Positions 25,520 through 33,669 of a DNA stretch of 64,000 bases are shown piece by piece (within the stretch, counting starts at the first letter, position 1; each line of letters opens with the position of its first letter). The position numbers and the translations under genes are program-made. Source of the stretch: Brevundimonas lenta (lineage in GTDB: Bacteria; Pseudomonadota; Alphaproteobacteria; Caulobacterales; Caulobacteraceae); assembly GCF_014196335.1 (NCBI RefSeq), contig NZ_JACIDM010000002.1, positions 744,001 to 808,000 of the forward strand, given 5' to 3'. The notes under the pieces are model-generated. The model saw nothing but the letters and a program-made list of their open reading frames with translations. It had not been told where the DNA came from and did no database searches.

Positions 25520-26047
25520 GTGCCCCTGCCCCAGATCGCCCTCGTCGTCGCCCGCGCCAGGAACGGGGTGATCGGCCGTGACGGGGACCTGCCCTGGCGT
25601 CTGCGCAGCGACCTGCAGCGCTTCAAGGCGATCACCATCGGCAAGCCCTGCATCATGGGCCGCAAGACGTGGGAGAGCCTGCCGCTGAAGCCCCTGCCCG
25701 GCCGGCTGAATGTCGTGCTGACCCGCGACGAGGGCTATGGCGAGCAGGGCGAGGCCAGGGGCGCGCTGGTCTGCCGGACGCTGGACGAGGCGATCGAAAT
25801 CGCCCGCGAACAGGCCGAGGACGACGGCGCGACCGAGATCTGCATCATCGGCGGCGCCGGCCTTTTCGAGGCCGCCCTGCCGCGCGCAAAGCGACTGTAT
25901 GTCACCGAGGTCGACGCCGAACCCGAGGGCGACGTGCTGTTCCCGGCGTTCGATGAAGACGCCTGGACCGAGGTCTCGTCCGAAGGCCATTCGGCCGGAG
26001 AGAAGGACGACCACGCCTTCGTCTTCCGCGTTCTGGAGCGGAGTTAG
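25520..26047 (+). CDS. folA: dihydrofolate reductase
   Basis: The 175-residue enzyme reduces dihydrofolate to tetrahydrofolate with NADPH, supplying ThyA. Marks are IALVVARARNGVIGRDGDLPWRL, KPCIMGRKTWESLP, VVLTRD, and EICIIGGAGLFEAALP. The start is a GTG at 25520 preceded by GAGAGGTCGCC. It is convergent with an old yellow enzyme gene, and both stops sit in arms of an inverted repeat. Confidence 0.96.
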   Translation: MPLPQIALVVARARNGVIGRDGDLPWRLRSDLQRFKAITIGKPCIMGRKTWESLPLKPLPGRLNVVLTRDEGYGEQGEARGALVCRTLDEAIEIAREQAEDDGATEICIIGGAGLFEAALPRAKRLYVTEVDAEPEGDVLFPAFDEDAWTEVSSEGHSAGEKDDHAFVFRVLERS

Positions 26048-26116
26048 GGTCGAGGGGCGAGGGTCGAGGGTCGAAAACGACGCCCCTGCCCCCTGATCCC
26101 TCGACCCTCGACCCTA
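26045..26116. terminator. bidirectional terminator-like inverted repeat
   Basis: Arms 26045-26063 and 26098-26116 pair over 19 bp with one mismatch, using GGGTCGA-type tandem units. The TAG stop codons of folA and of the convergent OYE gene form the outer ends of the two arms. No T-run is present, so function as terminator is inferred from placement. Confidence 0.65.
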
Positions 26117-27211
26117 CGAGAGCGTGGCCATCGCCGCGCGTTCGAAGTCTTTCAGCTCGTCGTGGCGGCCGTCGCGGATCTTCTCGACCCAGTGCGGATC
26201 GGCCAGGAGGGCGCGGCCGACGGCGACGAGGTCGAACTCGTCCTTCTCGAGCCGGGCGATCAGGCCGTCCAGCGAGGCCGGCTTCGAGCCCGCGCCGCCG
26301 AAGGCCGCGATGAACTCGCCGTCGAGACCAACCGAGCCGACGGTGATGGTCGGCAGGCCGGTGACCTTCTTGGTCCAGCCGGCGAAGTTGAGGTCCGAGC
26401 CCTCGAACTCCGGTTCCCAGAAGCGGCGCTGCGAGCAGTGGAAGACGTCGACGCCGGCCTCGACCAGCGGGCTGAGCCACTGCTCCAGCTCGGCCGGATC
26501 GTGGGCGTTCTTCGCGCCGAAATCGTGCGACTTCCACTGTGACAGACGCAGGATCAGGGCCATGTCCGGGCCGACGCCCTCGCGCACCGCCTTGACCACC
26601 TCGGCCCCGAAGCGGGCGCGGTCGGCGATGGTCCCGCCGCCCCATTTGTCGGCGCGGTCGTTGAGGCCGTTCCAGAAGAACTGGTCGATCAAATAGCCGT
26701 GGGCGCCATGGATCTCGACGGCGTCGAAGCCGAGCTCGCGGGTGGCGCGGGCCGAGCGGCCGAAGGCGGCGATGGTGTCGGCGATGTCCTCGTCGGTCAT
26801 CGGCTCGAGCTTGCGATTGCCCGGCGTGGTGAAGCCCGAGGGGCTGTCGACCTTGCCGAGCGGCTGCCAGTCCGCGCCCTGACCGCGGGCCGAGCCGACG
26901 TGCCACAGCTGGGGCGCGATCAGGCCGCCGGCGGCGTGGACTTCCTCGACGACCTTCCTCCACTCGGGAAGGGCCTCGCCGTGGAAGACTGGCACCTTCG
27001 CGTCGTTCCGGGCCGCCGGACGCTCGACCACCGTGCCCTCGGTGACGATCAGACCGACGCCGCCTTCCGCGCGGCGGCGGTAGTAGCCGGCCACGTCGGA
27101 GGTGGGGATCCCGCCCGGCGAGAAGGACCGCGTCATCGGCGCCATGACGATGCGGTTCGGCAGGGTCAGGGACTTGACGGTGAACGGGCGAAACAGGGCG
27201 TCGACGGACAT
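26114..27211 (-). CDS. NADH:flavin oxidoreductase (old yellow enzyme family)
   Basis: This 365-residue FMN protein starts MSVDALFRPFTVKSLTLPNR, the canonical OYE beginning, and the 69 codons upstream are ignored. It has the MAPMTRSFS, VTEGTVVERP, QLWHVGS and FDAVEIHGAHGYLIDQFFWN motifs, with the catalytic His/Asn type pair in the last. FMN phosphate binding is by VGSVG and VGRALLADP. It lacks the iron-sulfur domain of dienoyl-CoA reductases. The natural substrate is not predictable, but is likely an activated alkene. Confidence 0.93.
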   Translation of the reverse strand: MSVDALFRPFTVKSLTLPNRIVMAPMTRSFSPGGIPTSDVAGYYRRRAEGGVGLIVTEGTVVERPAARNDAKVPVFHGEALPEWRKVVEEVHAAGGLIAPQLWHVGSARGQGADWQPLGKVDSPSGFTTPGNRKLEPMTDEDIADTIAAFGRSARATRELGFDAVEIHGAHGYLIDQFFWNGLNDRADKWGGGTIADRARFGAEVVKAVREGVGPDMALILRLSQWKSHDFGAKNAHDPAELEQWLSPLVEAGVDVFHCSQRRFWEPEFEGSDLNFAGWTKKVTGLPTITVGSVGLDGEFIAAFGGAGSKPASLDGLIARLEKDEFDLVAVGRALLADPHWVEKIRDGRHDELKDFERAAMATLS

Positions 27212-27293
27212 GGGCAACCGGAGAAGGTGACTGGAACCGACAAGGTGGCCAATAAAGTTTCTTTTGGAAACCCTGTCGCGTTCACTTTTTCCG

Positions 27294-28364
27294 TCAGAGC
27301 CGCAGAGCTTCGACCACTCGCTCCGCGATCGCTGCGAAGCGCGCTGCGACCTCGCCGTCCGGGTCGGTGAGAACCACCGGCCGCCCCGCGTCGCCGGCTT
27401 CGCGCACGGCGGCCTCAAGCGGCAGGTCGCCGAGGTAAGGCACGTCCAGCCGTTTGGCCTCGGCCTCCGCGCCGCCCTTGCCGAAGATCGGGCCGGACAT
27501 GTTCTCGATCAGGCCGAGCGTCGGGACCTTCACCTTCTGGAACAGGACATGGGCGCGGCGGGCGTCGGCGAGGGCGACCTCCTGTGGGGTCGAGACGATG
27601 ACGGCGCCGTCCAGCGGCGTCTTCTGGATCAGGGTCAGCTGGACGTCGCCGGTGCCGGGCGGCAGGTCGACGACCAGCACGTCCAGCGGCGCCTCCTCCG
27701 TGCCCCAGCGGGTCTGGGTCAGCATCTGGGTGATGGCCTGGGACGCCATCGGCCCGCGCCAGATCATGGCGTCGTCGGCCTGGGTCAGGAGACCGACCGA
27801 CATGGCCTTCAGACCATGGGCGACGTGAGGCTCGATCATGCCGTCGCGGTAGTCGGGCTTGCCCGAGATGCCGAGCATGGTCGGCAGTGACGGACCGTAG
27901 ACGTCGGCGTCCAGCACCCCGACCGACAGGCCGCGCGCCGCCAGGGCGGCGGCCAGATTGACGGCGACCGTAGACTTGCCGACGCCGCCCTTACCGGACG
28001 CGACGGCCAGCACGCGGCGGACGTGGGCGGGGCGATCGGTGGGGACCGGCGCTTTCGGGCGGGTCTGGTCGACGGCCTGGGGCGACAGCGATGCCGTGCG
28101 GCGGGCCGGCGCGTGCTGGACGGCTTCGGCGGTCAGGACGACCGAGACCCGCTCCATGCCCGGAAGCGCCTTCAGCGCCGCCTCGGCCGCATCGCGGACG
28201 GGGGCGTACAGGGCGGTTTCCGTCGCCGGCACCTCCATGACGAAACCCGCCCGGTCCGCCGCGACGGTCAGGCCCTGCGCCAGTCCGGCGGCGACCAGCC
28301 CCTTGCCGCTCTTCGGATCGAGCACGGCGTCGAGGGCGGCGATGACGGAAGCGCGGTCGGGCAA
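27294..28364 (-). CDS. apbC: Mrp/NBP35 family ATP-binding iron-sulfur carrier
   Basis: The protein (356 residues) delivers Fe-S clusters. A short N-terminal MIP18/DUF59-like domain precedes the P-loop domain, which has the deviant Walker [30 protein letters not shown], and [15 protein letters not shown]. Typical C-terminal [13 protein letters not shown] lacks the CxxC pair found in many homologues. The start is set at TTG 28364 ([12 protein letters not shown]) because longer forms run into the divergent miaA gene and have no similarity. Confidence 0.92.
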   Translation of the reverse strand: MPDRASVIAALDAVLDPKSGKGLVAAGLAQGLTVAADRAGFVMEVPATETALYAPVRDAAEAALKALPGMERVSVVLTAEAVQHAPARRTASLSPQAVDQTRPKAPVPTDRPAHVRRVLAVASGKGGVGKSTVAVNLAAALAARGLSVGVLDADVYGPSLPTMLGISGKPDYRDGMIEPHVAHGLKAMSVGLLTQADDAMIWRGPMASQAITQMLTQTRWGTEEAPLDVLVVDLPPGTGDVQLTLIQKTPLDGAVIVSTPQEVALADARRAHVLFQKVKVPTLGLIENMSGPIFGKGGAEAEAKRLDVPYLGDLPLEAAVREAGDAGRPVVLTDPDGEVAARFAAIAERVVEALRL

Positions 28365-28438
28365 GGTCTGGAGTCCTGCGGGTTGCGGCTGCGGGGCCTG
28401 CGTTCTATCGCCGGAGGCCCTGCCCTGCGAGCGCCGAT

Positions 28439-29332
28439 TTGTCCCTGCCCCCGATACAGCTGATCGCCGGCCCAACCGCCTCGGGCAAGTCGAGCCTGGC
28501 GATGGAGACGGCGGCGCGCACCGGGGCCGTGATCGTCAACGCCGACAGCCAGCAGCTGTACGCCGATCTGCAGGTGCTGAGCGCACGGCCGTCGGAGGCG
28601 GATGAGGCCGCGATCGAACACCGGCTGTACGGCGTCGCCGACGCCGCGGACGCCTGGTCGGTCGGGCGCTGGAGCCGCACGGTGCTTGAAGTTCTGGCCG
28701 AGCTTGCCGAGGCCGGGCGGCCCGCGCTGCTGGTCGGGGGCACGGGTCTGTATTTCACCGCCCTGACCAAGGGGCTGGCGGACATTCCGGCGATTCCGAC
28801 GGAAGCGCGCGAGGCGGCGACCGCCGCGTTCGAGGCGGAAGGCGAGACGGCTTTCCGCCGGCGTCTCGCCGAACTGGACCCGGCCGCCGCGCAGCGGATC
28901 GAGGTTGGGGACCGGCAGCGGTTGATCCGGGCGCGTGCGGTGGCCGAGCACACCGGCCGCGCGCTGACGGACTGGACGACCGACACCACGCCCCTGCTGC
29001 CGCCCGGTTCGTGGACGGGCATGGTGGTCGAGCCCGACCGGGCGACGCTCTACGCCAATTGCGACCGCCGCGTCGCGCTGATGGTCGAACAGGGCGCGCT
29101 GCAAGAGGTGGAGGCGCTGATGGCGCGCGGTCTCGATCCGGACCTGCCGGCGATGAAGGCCGTCGGCGTGCGCGAGTTCGCCGCCCATCTGAACGGCGAG
29201 GCGACCCTGGACGAGGCCGTCGAAGCGACCCGCCAGGCCACCCGAAACTACGCCAAGCGGCAGCTGACCTGGTTCCGGAACCAGACCCCCGGCTGGACCA
29301 GGATCAACCAAAACGCGCACGCCCAAGCTTGA
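28439..29332 (+). CDS. miaA: tRNA dimethylallyltransferase
   Basis: The 297-residue enzyme isopentenylates A37 of tRNAs reading UNN codons. It has the P-loop [46 protein letters not shown], and the C-terminal [17 protein letters not shown]. The start is a TTG at 28439. It is divergent from apbC across about 74 bp. The usual hfq neighbour is absent. Confidence 0.96.
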   Translation: MSLPPIQLIAGPTASGKSSLAMETAARTGAVIVNADSQQLYADLQVLSARPSEADEAAIEHRLYGVADAADAWSVGRWSRTVLEVLAELAEAGRPALLVGGTGLYFTALTKGLADIPAIPTEAREAATAAFEAEGETAFRRRLAELDPAAAQRIEVGDRQRLIRARAVAEHTGRALTDWTTDTTPLLPPGSWTGMVVEPDRATLYANCDRRVALMVEQGALQEVEALMARGLDPDLPAMKAVGVREFAAHLNGEATLDEAVEATRQATRNYAKRQLTWFRNQTPGWTRINQNAHAQA

Positions 29333-29434
29333 CCGCGCGGAAATCCACGGCATCTTGCCTGCGCGCCTGACGCCGCGGTTGGCCAGGCAAGCAACTGACG
29401 CTGGAAAAGCGCCGGTACAGGAGAGTCTTTTTCG

Positions 29435-29779
29435 ATGCTTGTAATCCTCGCCGCGTTCGCCATTGGCCTCGCCTCCCCCCAGGACACCACCACCCCGCAA
29501 ACTCCCGCGCCCACGGGCGACGCGTCGACCACCACGGTTCTGCCGCCGGTGACGGCGACCGGCACGCGCAACGGTGAGGAAGATCCCAACCGGATGGTGT
29601 GCCGCCGCAGCGCCGCGACCGTCGGCAGCAACCGTCCGCGCCGCGTCTGCGCCACGGCCGCGCAATGGGAAGAAGCGCGTCAGGAAACCCGCGAAGCCCT
29701 GCGTCGCGACAGCCAGGGCCAGAACCTCGGCGGCGCCTCGACCACGGGCGGCGAAGGCCCTCCCGGCCGCGGCTTCTAA
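29435..29779 (+). CDS. small exported protein, first of tandem paralogues
   Basis: The 114-residue protein has a short signal peptide (MLVILAAFAIGLASP), a Thr/Pro-rich linker, and a conserved block DPNRMVCRR...VGSNRPRRVC, followed by WEEARQETREALRRD. Two Cys residues in this block may form a disulfide. The next gene is a paralogue. A start with GGAGAG about 11 nt upstream is visible. Function unknown; related small proteins appear to be frequent in Caulobacterales. Confidence 0.8.
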   Translation: MLVILAAFAIGLASPQDTTTPQTPAPTGDASTTTVLPPVTATGTRNGEEDPNRMVCRRSAATVGSNRPRRVCATAAQWEEARQETREALRRDSQGQNLGGASTTGGEGPPGRGF

Positions 29780-29786
29780 AACACAC

Positions 29787-29804
29787 CCCCGGCGCTAGCC
29801 GGGG
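29787..29804 (+). terminator. hairpin between tandem paralogues
   Basis: A perfect 7 bp stem, CCCCGGC-GCTA-GCCGGGG, without a T-run. It lies 8 bp after the first paralogue's stop and may stabilise or partly terminate the transcript. Confidence 0.45.
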
Positions 29805-29870
29805 AGTCGGCGCCGCAGTTGGCGAAACGGGTAACTTGCGATAGAAAACGCGGGTATGGGAGGATGATCC

Positions 29871-30209
29871 ATGCTCGCCGTTCTCGCCGCATTCGCCGTC
29901 AGCCTTGCCGCGCCGCAGGATACGGGCCCGCAAGCCGCTCCATCCGCCGCAACCAGTCAGCAGACCACGGTGCTGCCGCCCGTCACAACGACCGGCGTCC
30001 GACCGGAGGCGGAAGACCCGAACCGCATGATCTGTCGTCGAGGCACGACGGTCGTCGGCAGCAACCGGCCGCGCCGCGTCTGTGCGCCCGCGTGGGAATG
30101 GGAACAGGCTCGCCAGGACACGCGCGAGGCCCTGCGTCGCGACACCTATGGTCCGAACACGGGCGGCAACATCCAGGTCGGCGGCGGTCCTCCCGGACGC
30201 GCGTTCTGA
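29871..30209 (+). CDS. small exported protein, second of tandem paralogues
   Basis: The 112-residue protein shares the plan of the upstream gene: signal MLAVLAAFAVSLAAP, linker ending TTVLPPVTTTG, block DPNRMICRR...VGSNRPRRVC, then WEQARQDTREALRRD and a Gly-rich PPGRAF end. Identity is strong in the Cys block and weak in the linker, indicating duplication and drift. It has its own GGGAGG ribosome site. Function unknown. Confidence 0.82.
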   Translation: MLAVLAAFAVSLAAPQDTGPQAAPSAATSQQTTVLPPVTTTGVRPEAEDPNRMICRRGTTVVGSNRPRRVCAPAWEWEQARQDTREALRRDTYGPNTGGNIQVGGGPPGRAF

Positions 30210-30264
30210 AACGCATGGCTGCAGCCTGACCGCATCTGCGCGGGCCGCAGCCCGGCTTGAGCGC

Positions 30265-30293
30265 TTGGACTTCGGGGCGCTGTCACCTATATT
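30265..30293 (+). promoter_or_regulatory. sigma-70-like promoter of ssrA
   Basis: TTGGAC and TATATT are separated by exactly 17 bp. The expected start is near 30300, immediately before the acceptor piece of tmRNA. It is one of the best housekeeping-type promoters in the window. Confidence 0.75.
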
Positions 30294-30299
30294 GGTCCT

Positions 30300-30591
30300 G
30301 TTCGGGTTCGCCCGGACTATGGCGATAAACGTGCCTGTAATAAGCGGACCGGACCCGGGTGCGATTCCCGGCGGCTCCACCATTCTCTCCCGGTTATCGG
30401 CGGGCGAGCGCGGGGCCGACTAGCATCGACGGACGTGTAAAGAGGATTGCTTTCGCTCGTCCTGACCCACCGTATCGGGTCATTTTCTAACTGCGAACGA
30501 TAACTTCGCTGGGGAATACGCCGTCGCCGCGTAATGCGGTTCCGGTAATTCCGAACTAAGTCCTCGGGGTTCAGATCCCGGGGCGGGGCTC
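30300..30591 (+). ncRNA. ssrA: two-piece (permuted) tmRNA
   Basis: The acceptor piece (about 30300-30382) ends with T arm CCGGG-TGCGATT-CCCGG, the strand CGGCTCC and A-CCA. A 29 nt spacer (30383-30411) is removed. The coding piece begins at 30412 with GGGGCCG, which pairs with CGGCTCC over 7 bp, including one G-U pair. It then has the GACTAGCATCGACGGAC tRNA-like region, and holds the tag frame at 30493-30534. This is the alphaproteobacterial permuted order: acceptor first, coding second. tmRNA with SmpB rescues stalled ribosomes and tags the product for proteolysis. The exact 5' and 3' ends are estimates. sspB follows on the same strand. Confidence 0.93.
30493..30534 (+). other. tmRNA tag reading frame
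   Basis: Thirteen codons then TAA read ANDNFAGEYAVAA; the preceding Ala comes from charged tmRNA. The AAND start is what SspB recognises and the terminal VAA is recognised by ClpX. The Caulobacter tag differs by EE-F against GE-Y. Confidence 0.93.
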
Positions 30592-30625
30592 GCCGGGGGC
30601 CTGGCAACAGAACCCCGGCACTTTC
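30592..30625 (+). terminator. probable terminator of ssrA
   Basis: GCCGGGG at 30592-30598 pairs with CCCCGGC at 30613-30619, followed by ACTTTC. The loop is 14 nt and the T-run is weak, so efficiency is uncertain. Confidence 0.5.
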
Positions 30626-30743
30626 ATCCCCGGAATCGAACGATCGAACGCGGTTCGCGAAAACGCGGCGTTTTCACCTTCTTGCTCTCTTCCGCGCGCG
30701 CCCGGCGGCGGGTATCACCGCCACTGAGCAGCCGAGACTCCCG

Positions 30744-31235
30744 ATGTCCGAAGAGACGCCTCCCGTCGACGAAATGCACTACGAGCAGCTGGCGCAGGAC
30801 GCCCTGCGCGGCGTGATCCGCTCGGCGCTTGAACGGGCGGCCGGACCCGGCGGCATCCCCGGCGCGCACCATTTCTACGTCACCTTCAAGACCCGGGCCC
30901 CGGGCGTGAGCGTGCCGCCGGACATTCTCGCCAAATATCCGGACGAGATGACGGTCGTGCTGCAGCACCAGTACTGGGACCTGAAGGTCGAGCAGTCGCG
31001 CTTCTCGGTGATGCTGAAGTTCGGCGGCATGCCCAAGGTTCTGGCCATGCCCTACACCGCCGTGACCCGGTTCTACGATCCGTCGGTGCAGTTCCTGCTG
31101 CAGTTCGAGCCGCCGGCGACGATCGAGGAGATCGCCGCCGAGATCGCAGCGACCGAGCCCGACGAAACCCCGCCCCCGGCCGGCGGCGACGACACGCCCA
31201 AGGTCGTATCGCTGGACCAGTTCCGGAAGAAGTGA
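30744..31235 (+). CDS. sspB: SspB ClpXP adaptor (alpha type)
   Basis: The 163-residue protein matches alphaproteobacterial SspB: MHYEQLAQDALRGVIRSAL, HHFYVTFKTRAPGV, KYPDEMTVVLQHQYWDLKV, LKFGGMPKVLAMPY and RFYDPSVQFLLQF. A flexible acidic and Pro-rich linker precedes the C-terminal VVSLDQFRKK, the tail that docks on ClpX. SspB delivers ssrA-tagged proteins to ClpXP. Its gene begins about 150 bp after ssrA on the same strand, placing the tag RNA and its adaptor together. Confidence 0.95.
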   Translation: MSEETPPVDEMHYEQLAQDALRGVIRSALERAAGPGGIPGAHHFYVTFKTRAPGVSVPPDILAKYPDEMTVVLQHQYWDLKVEQSRFSVMLKFGGMPKVLAMPYTAVTRFYDPSVQFLLQFEPPATIEEIAAEIAATEPDETPPPAGGDDTPKVVSLDQFRKK

Positions 31236-31299
31236 CCCCCCCCTTCCCCTGCCCGCCTGATCGGCTAACGTCGGTACAGCTTGGGCGAAGGGGCAGACG

Positions 31300-32052
31300 A
31301 TGGTCCGGGGTCTGATCGTACTTGTGACGGGGTTGCTGGCGCTGGCCGGCCCTGCAGGCGCGCAAGGCGCGCCCAGCCGCTTCGAAGGCTGGACCGCGGC
31401 GATCATCCAGGCCGACTGGCGAGACGGGCATGGTCGTCCGATCGAGGCCTTCGACAATGCGCGCCGCGATCTGGTGAAGGGCTTCCAGGACGCCGGCTTC
31501 AGCCGCGCCGACATGGTCGACTATTCCCTGCGCACCGACGTGCCCGAGCCGACGCCCGCCTCAGCGGTGAGCACGGGCATGATGCAGACCGCGGCCCGGG
31601 CGACGCGGGGCTGTCTGATCTATTTCACCTCGCACGGCACGCCCGAGGGCATGGTCTACGGCGATGACCTGATGACGCCCGACATCATGGCCGGCGCCGT
31701 CCGGCGGACCTGCGGGACGCGACCGACGGTGGTGATCATCTCGGCCTGTTTCTCCGGCGTCTTCGTGAACGCGCTACAGGGGCCCAACAGGATGGTGCTG
31801 ACCGCCGCGCGGCGCGACCGGACGTCCTTCGGATGCGGCGCGGACGAGCGCTATCCGTGGTTCGATGGCTGCGTGCTGGAGGCCCTGCCGACGGCGACGG
31901 ACTTCCTCTCGCTGGCCGCGGGCGCCCGCGCCTGCGTGACGCGCAAGGAGCAGGCGGCGGCCGTGCCGCTGCCGTCCGAGCCGCAGCTGTTCGTGGGCGC
32001 CGACATGCAGATGCGCCTGCCGACGCTGCGCTTCACGCGGCCGACCGGCTGA
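31300..32052 (+). CDS. C13-like caspase-fold cysteine peptidase
   Basis: The 250-residue exported protein has a signal ending PAGAQG. The caspase/legumain-fold dyad is visible as His in IYFTSHGTPEG near residue 110 and Cys in VIISACFSGVF near 150. The surrounding pattern (hydrophobic run then HG, hydrophobic run then ACFSG) fits family C13-like bacterial peptidases. It would act in the periplasm or outside the cell. Convergent with the RusA gene, 2 bp apart. The substrate is unknown. Confidence 0.82.
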   Translation: MVRGLIVLVTGLLALAGPAGAQGAPSRFEGWTAAIIQADWRDGHGRPIEAFDNARRDLVKGFQDAGFSRADMVDYSLRTDVPEPTPASAVSTGMMQTAARATRGCLIYFTSHGTPEGMVYGDDLMTPDIMAGAVRRTCGTRPTVVIISACFSGVFVNALQGPNRMVLTAARRDRTSFGCGADERYPWFDGCVLEALPTATDFLSLAAGARACVTRKEQAAAVPLPSEPQLFVGADMQMRLPTLRFTRPTG

Positions 32053-32054
32053 GG

Positions 32055-32420
32055 TCAGGTTCTGGGAAACACCCGGATGGTGATGCGTTCTCGCTCGCCT
32101 TCGCCGCGCTCGACCAGCAGGCGGGCGACCTGGCTGTCGTCGTGGAACAGATAGCCCTTGATGGCGTCCAGCAGCGCCTTGGCCAGATTGTCGAGGTCGA
32201 TCCAGGGCGGATCGCCGACATGCTCCATGCGGATCTCGACGACGAAATCGCCCCAGGAGGGCCGCGACGTCCATTCCTTGCGCATGAACTCGTAGACCAG
32301 CGGCTTGTAGTATTTGGCCTGGGTGGTCAGGCCGTCGATCATGATCTCGACGGCGCCGTCGCCCTCGCGGGCGCGAACCTTGCCCGTGCCGATCCAGCCG
32401 TCCCGATCCTGCGCCGCCAT
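32055..32420 (-). CDS. RusA-like Holliday junction endonuclease
   Basis: The 121-residue protein carries the RusA signature WIDLDNLAKALLDAIKGYLF with HDDSQVARL, containing the acidic residues that bind Mg2+. RusA enzymes cut Holliday junctions and are usually prophage-encoded; here no phage genes surround it. ATG 32420 is chosen for its AAGGAA ribosome site; ATG 32438 is an alternative. Full-length homologues have about 120 residues, so it looks intact. Confidence 0.8.
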   Translation of the reverse strand: MAAQDRDGWIGTGKVRAREGDGAVEIMIDGLTTQAKYYKPLVYEFMRKEWTSRPSWGDFVVEIRMEHVGDPPWIDLDNLAKALLDAIKGYLFHDDSQVARLLVERGEGERERITIRVFPRT

Positions 32421-32493
32421 TGCCGTTCCTTCGACCATGGGCGATGACGCGTCAACGTGGCGGTTGTGGCGCGTGTGAGTGGCGGAGGACCCG

Positions 32494-33612
32494 ATGAAGC
32501 GTCTGCTGGCGACCCTGATCCTCGCGCTGATCGTCTCCCCCGCGCCCGTCATGGCGCAGGCGGACCCCACGCCGCCAAGGACGGTCGCGGTGTTGGAAGG
32601 TCCGCTCGCCGCGCAGATCGATCAGGGACTGACCGCCGCGATGGCGAACGGCTTTGGCGGCGCGGTGGTTCTGCAGGTCGACGGGCGGACCGTACTTCAG
32701 GCCGGCTATGGCTATGCGGATCGCGAGCGTCGCGTGCCGTTCACCGCCGAGACCTCGGCCCAGATCGGATCGATCACCAAGACCTTCACCGCGCTGGCGG
32801 TCAGCCAGCTGGCGGCCGAGGGGCGGCTCGATCTGGAGGCGCCGGTGCGGACCTGGTTGCCCGGCGCGGCCGAACCCGCGGCCTCGGCGAGTCTGCACCA
32901 GTTGATGACCCACACCGCCGGCCTGGCCGACTACTGCGGCGACGATTTCGAGCCACGCACCCGGGATCAACTGTTGACCCAGTGCATGGCCCTGCCACTG
33001 GCGCACGAGCCGGGCCGCTCGGTCTATTCGAACATGGGGCTGAGCATCGCCGCAGCGGTGGTCGAGAGCGTCTCGGGGCAATCGTGGCCGGAGTATCTGC
33101 GCGACCACGTCTGGACGCCGTTCGGCATGACGGGAACCGGCTGGACCTTCCCCACGCCGGCGCCCGGCGGCCACGCCGTGGGCTATCTGGACGACGTTTC
33201 GCAGGGCGTGATCTCGGACCGGATCGCCGCCCTGGACGGCGCCGACTGGAATTTGAGGGGCAATGGCGGGCTGCAGGCCTCGGCCGCCGACATGGCCCGA
33301 TTCCACGCCGGCCTCATGGCCTCGCCGGAGGCCGTGCGGACGCTGATGCTGCAGCCCCACGCGGACGGGGACTCGCCCGGCGTGAAGGAGGGCTACGGCC
33401 TGTTCTTCCGCGTCGACGACGCCGGGCGTCCCTGGCGCGTGGGGCACGGCGGCTCTGACGGGGTCTTCTTCTCCTACCTGGCGCTCTACCCCCGGACCGG
33501 CGCCGTCCTCTATTTCGTCGGCAACAATGGCGAAGCGCCGGTGCGTGATCAGCTGCGCGCGGTGTTGGCGCTGATCGAGGCCGATCCGGGAGTACGCGGT
33601 CCGACCGACTGA
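32494..33612 (+). CDS. serine hydrolase (class C beta-lactamase fold)
   Basis: The 372-residue exported protein has a signal ending near VMAQA. The three active-site motifs are present: SITK near residue 92, YSN near 178, and HGGS near 317. Family members include AmpC, D-aminopeptidases and esterases; nothing points to lactamase function. ATG 32494 has GGAGG 5 nt upstream. Confidence 0.88.
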   Translation: MKRLLATLILALIVSPAPVMAQADPTPPRTVAVLEGPLAAQIDQGLTAAMANGFGGAVVLQVDGRTVLQAGYGYADRERRVPFTAETSAQIGSITKTFTALAVSQLAAEGRLDLEAPVRTWLPGAAEPAASASLHQLMTHTAGLADYCGDDFEPRTRDQLLTQCMALPLAHEPGRSVYSNMGLSIAAAVVESVSGQSWPEYLRDHVWTPFGMTGTGWTFPTPAPGGHAVGYLDDVSQGVISDRIAALDGADWNLRGNGGLQASAADMARFHAGLMASPEAVRTLMLQPHADGDSPGVKEGYGLFFRVDDAGRPWRVGHGGSDGVFFSYLALYPRTGAVLYFVGNNGEAPVRDQLRAVLALIEADPGVRGPTD

Positions 33613-33669
33613 CGACCCATTGGTGTTCCTCGACGCCTGACATAGCGTGGGCGCGAGGGGGAGCCGTCG

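Noticed and set aside
30300..30382. A lone tRNA with a GGCTCCACCA end
   Set aside because: There is no anticodon arm; the strand pairs with GGGGCCG at 30412 and a tmRNA tag frame follows, so it is the tmRNA acceptor piece.
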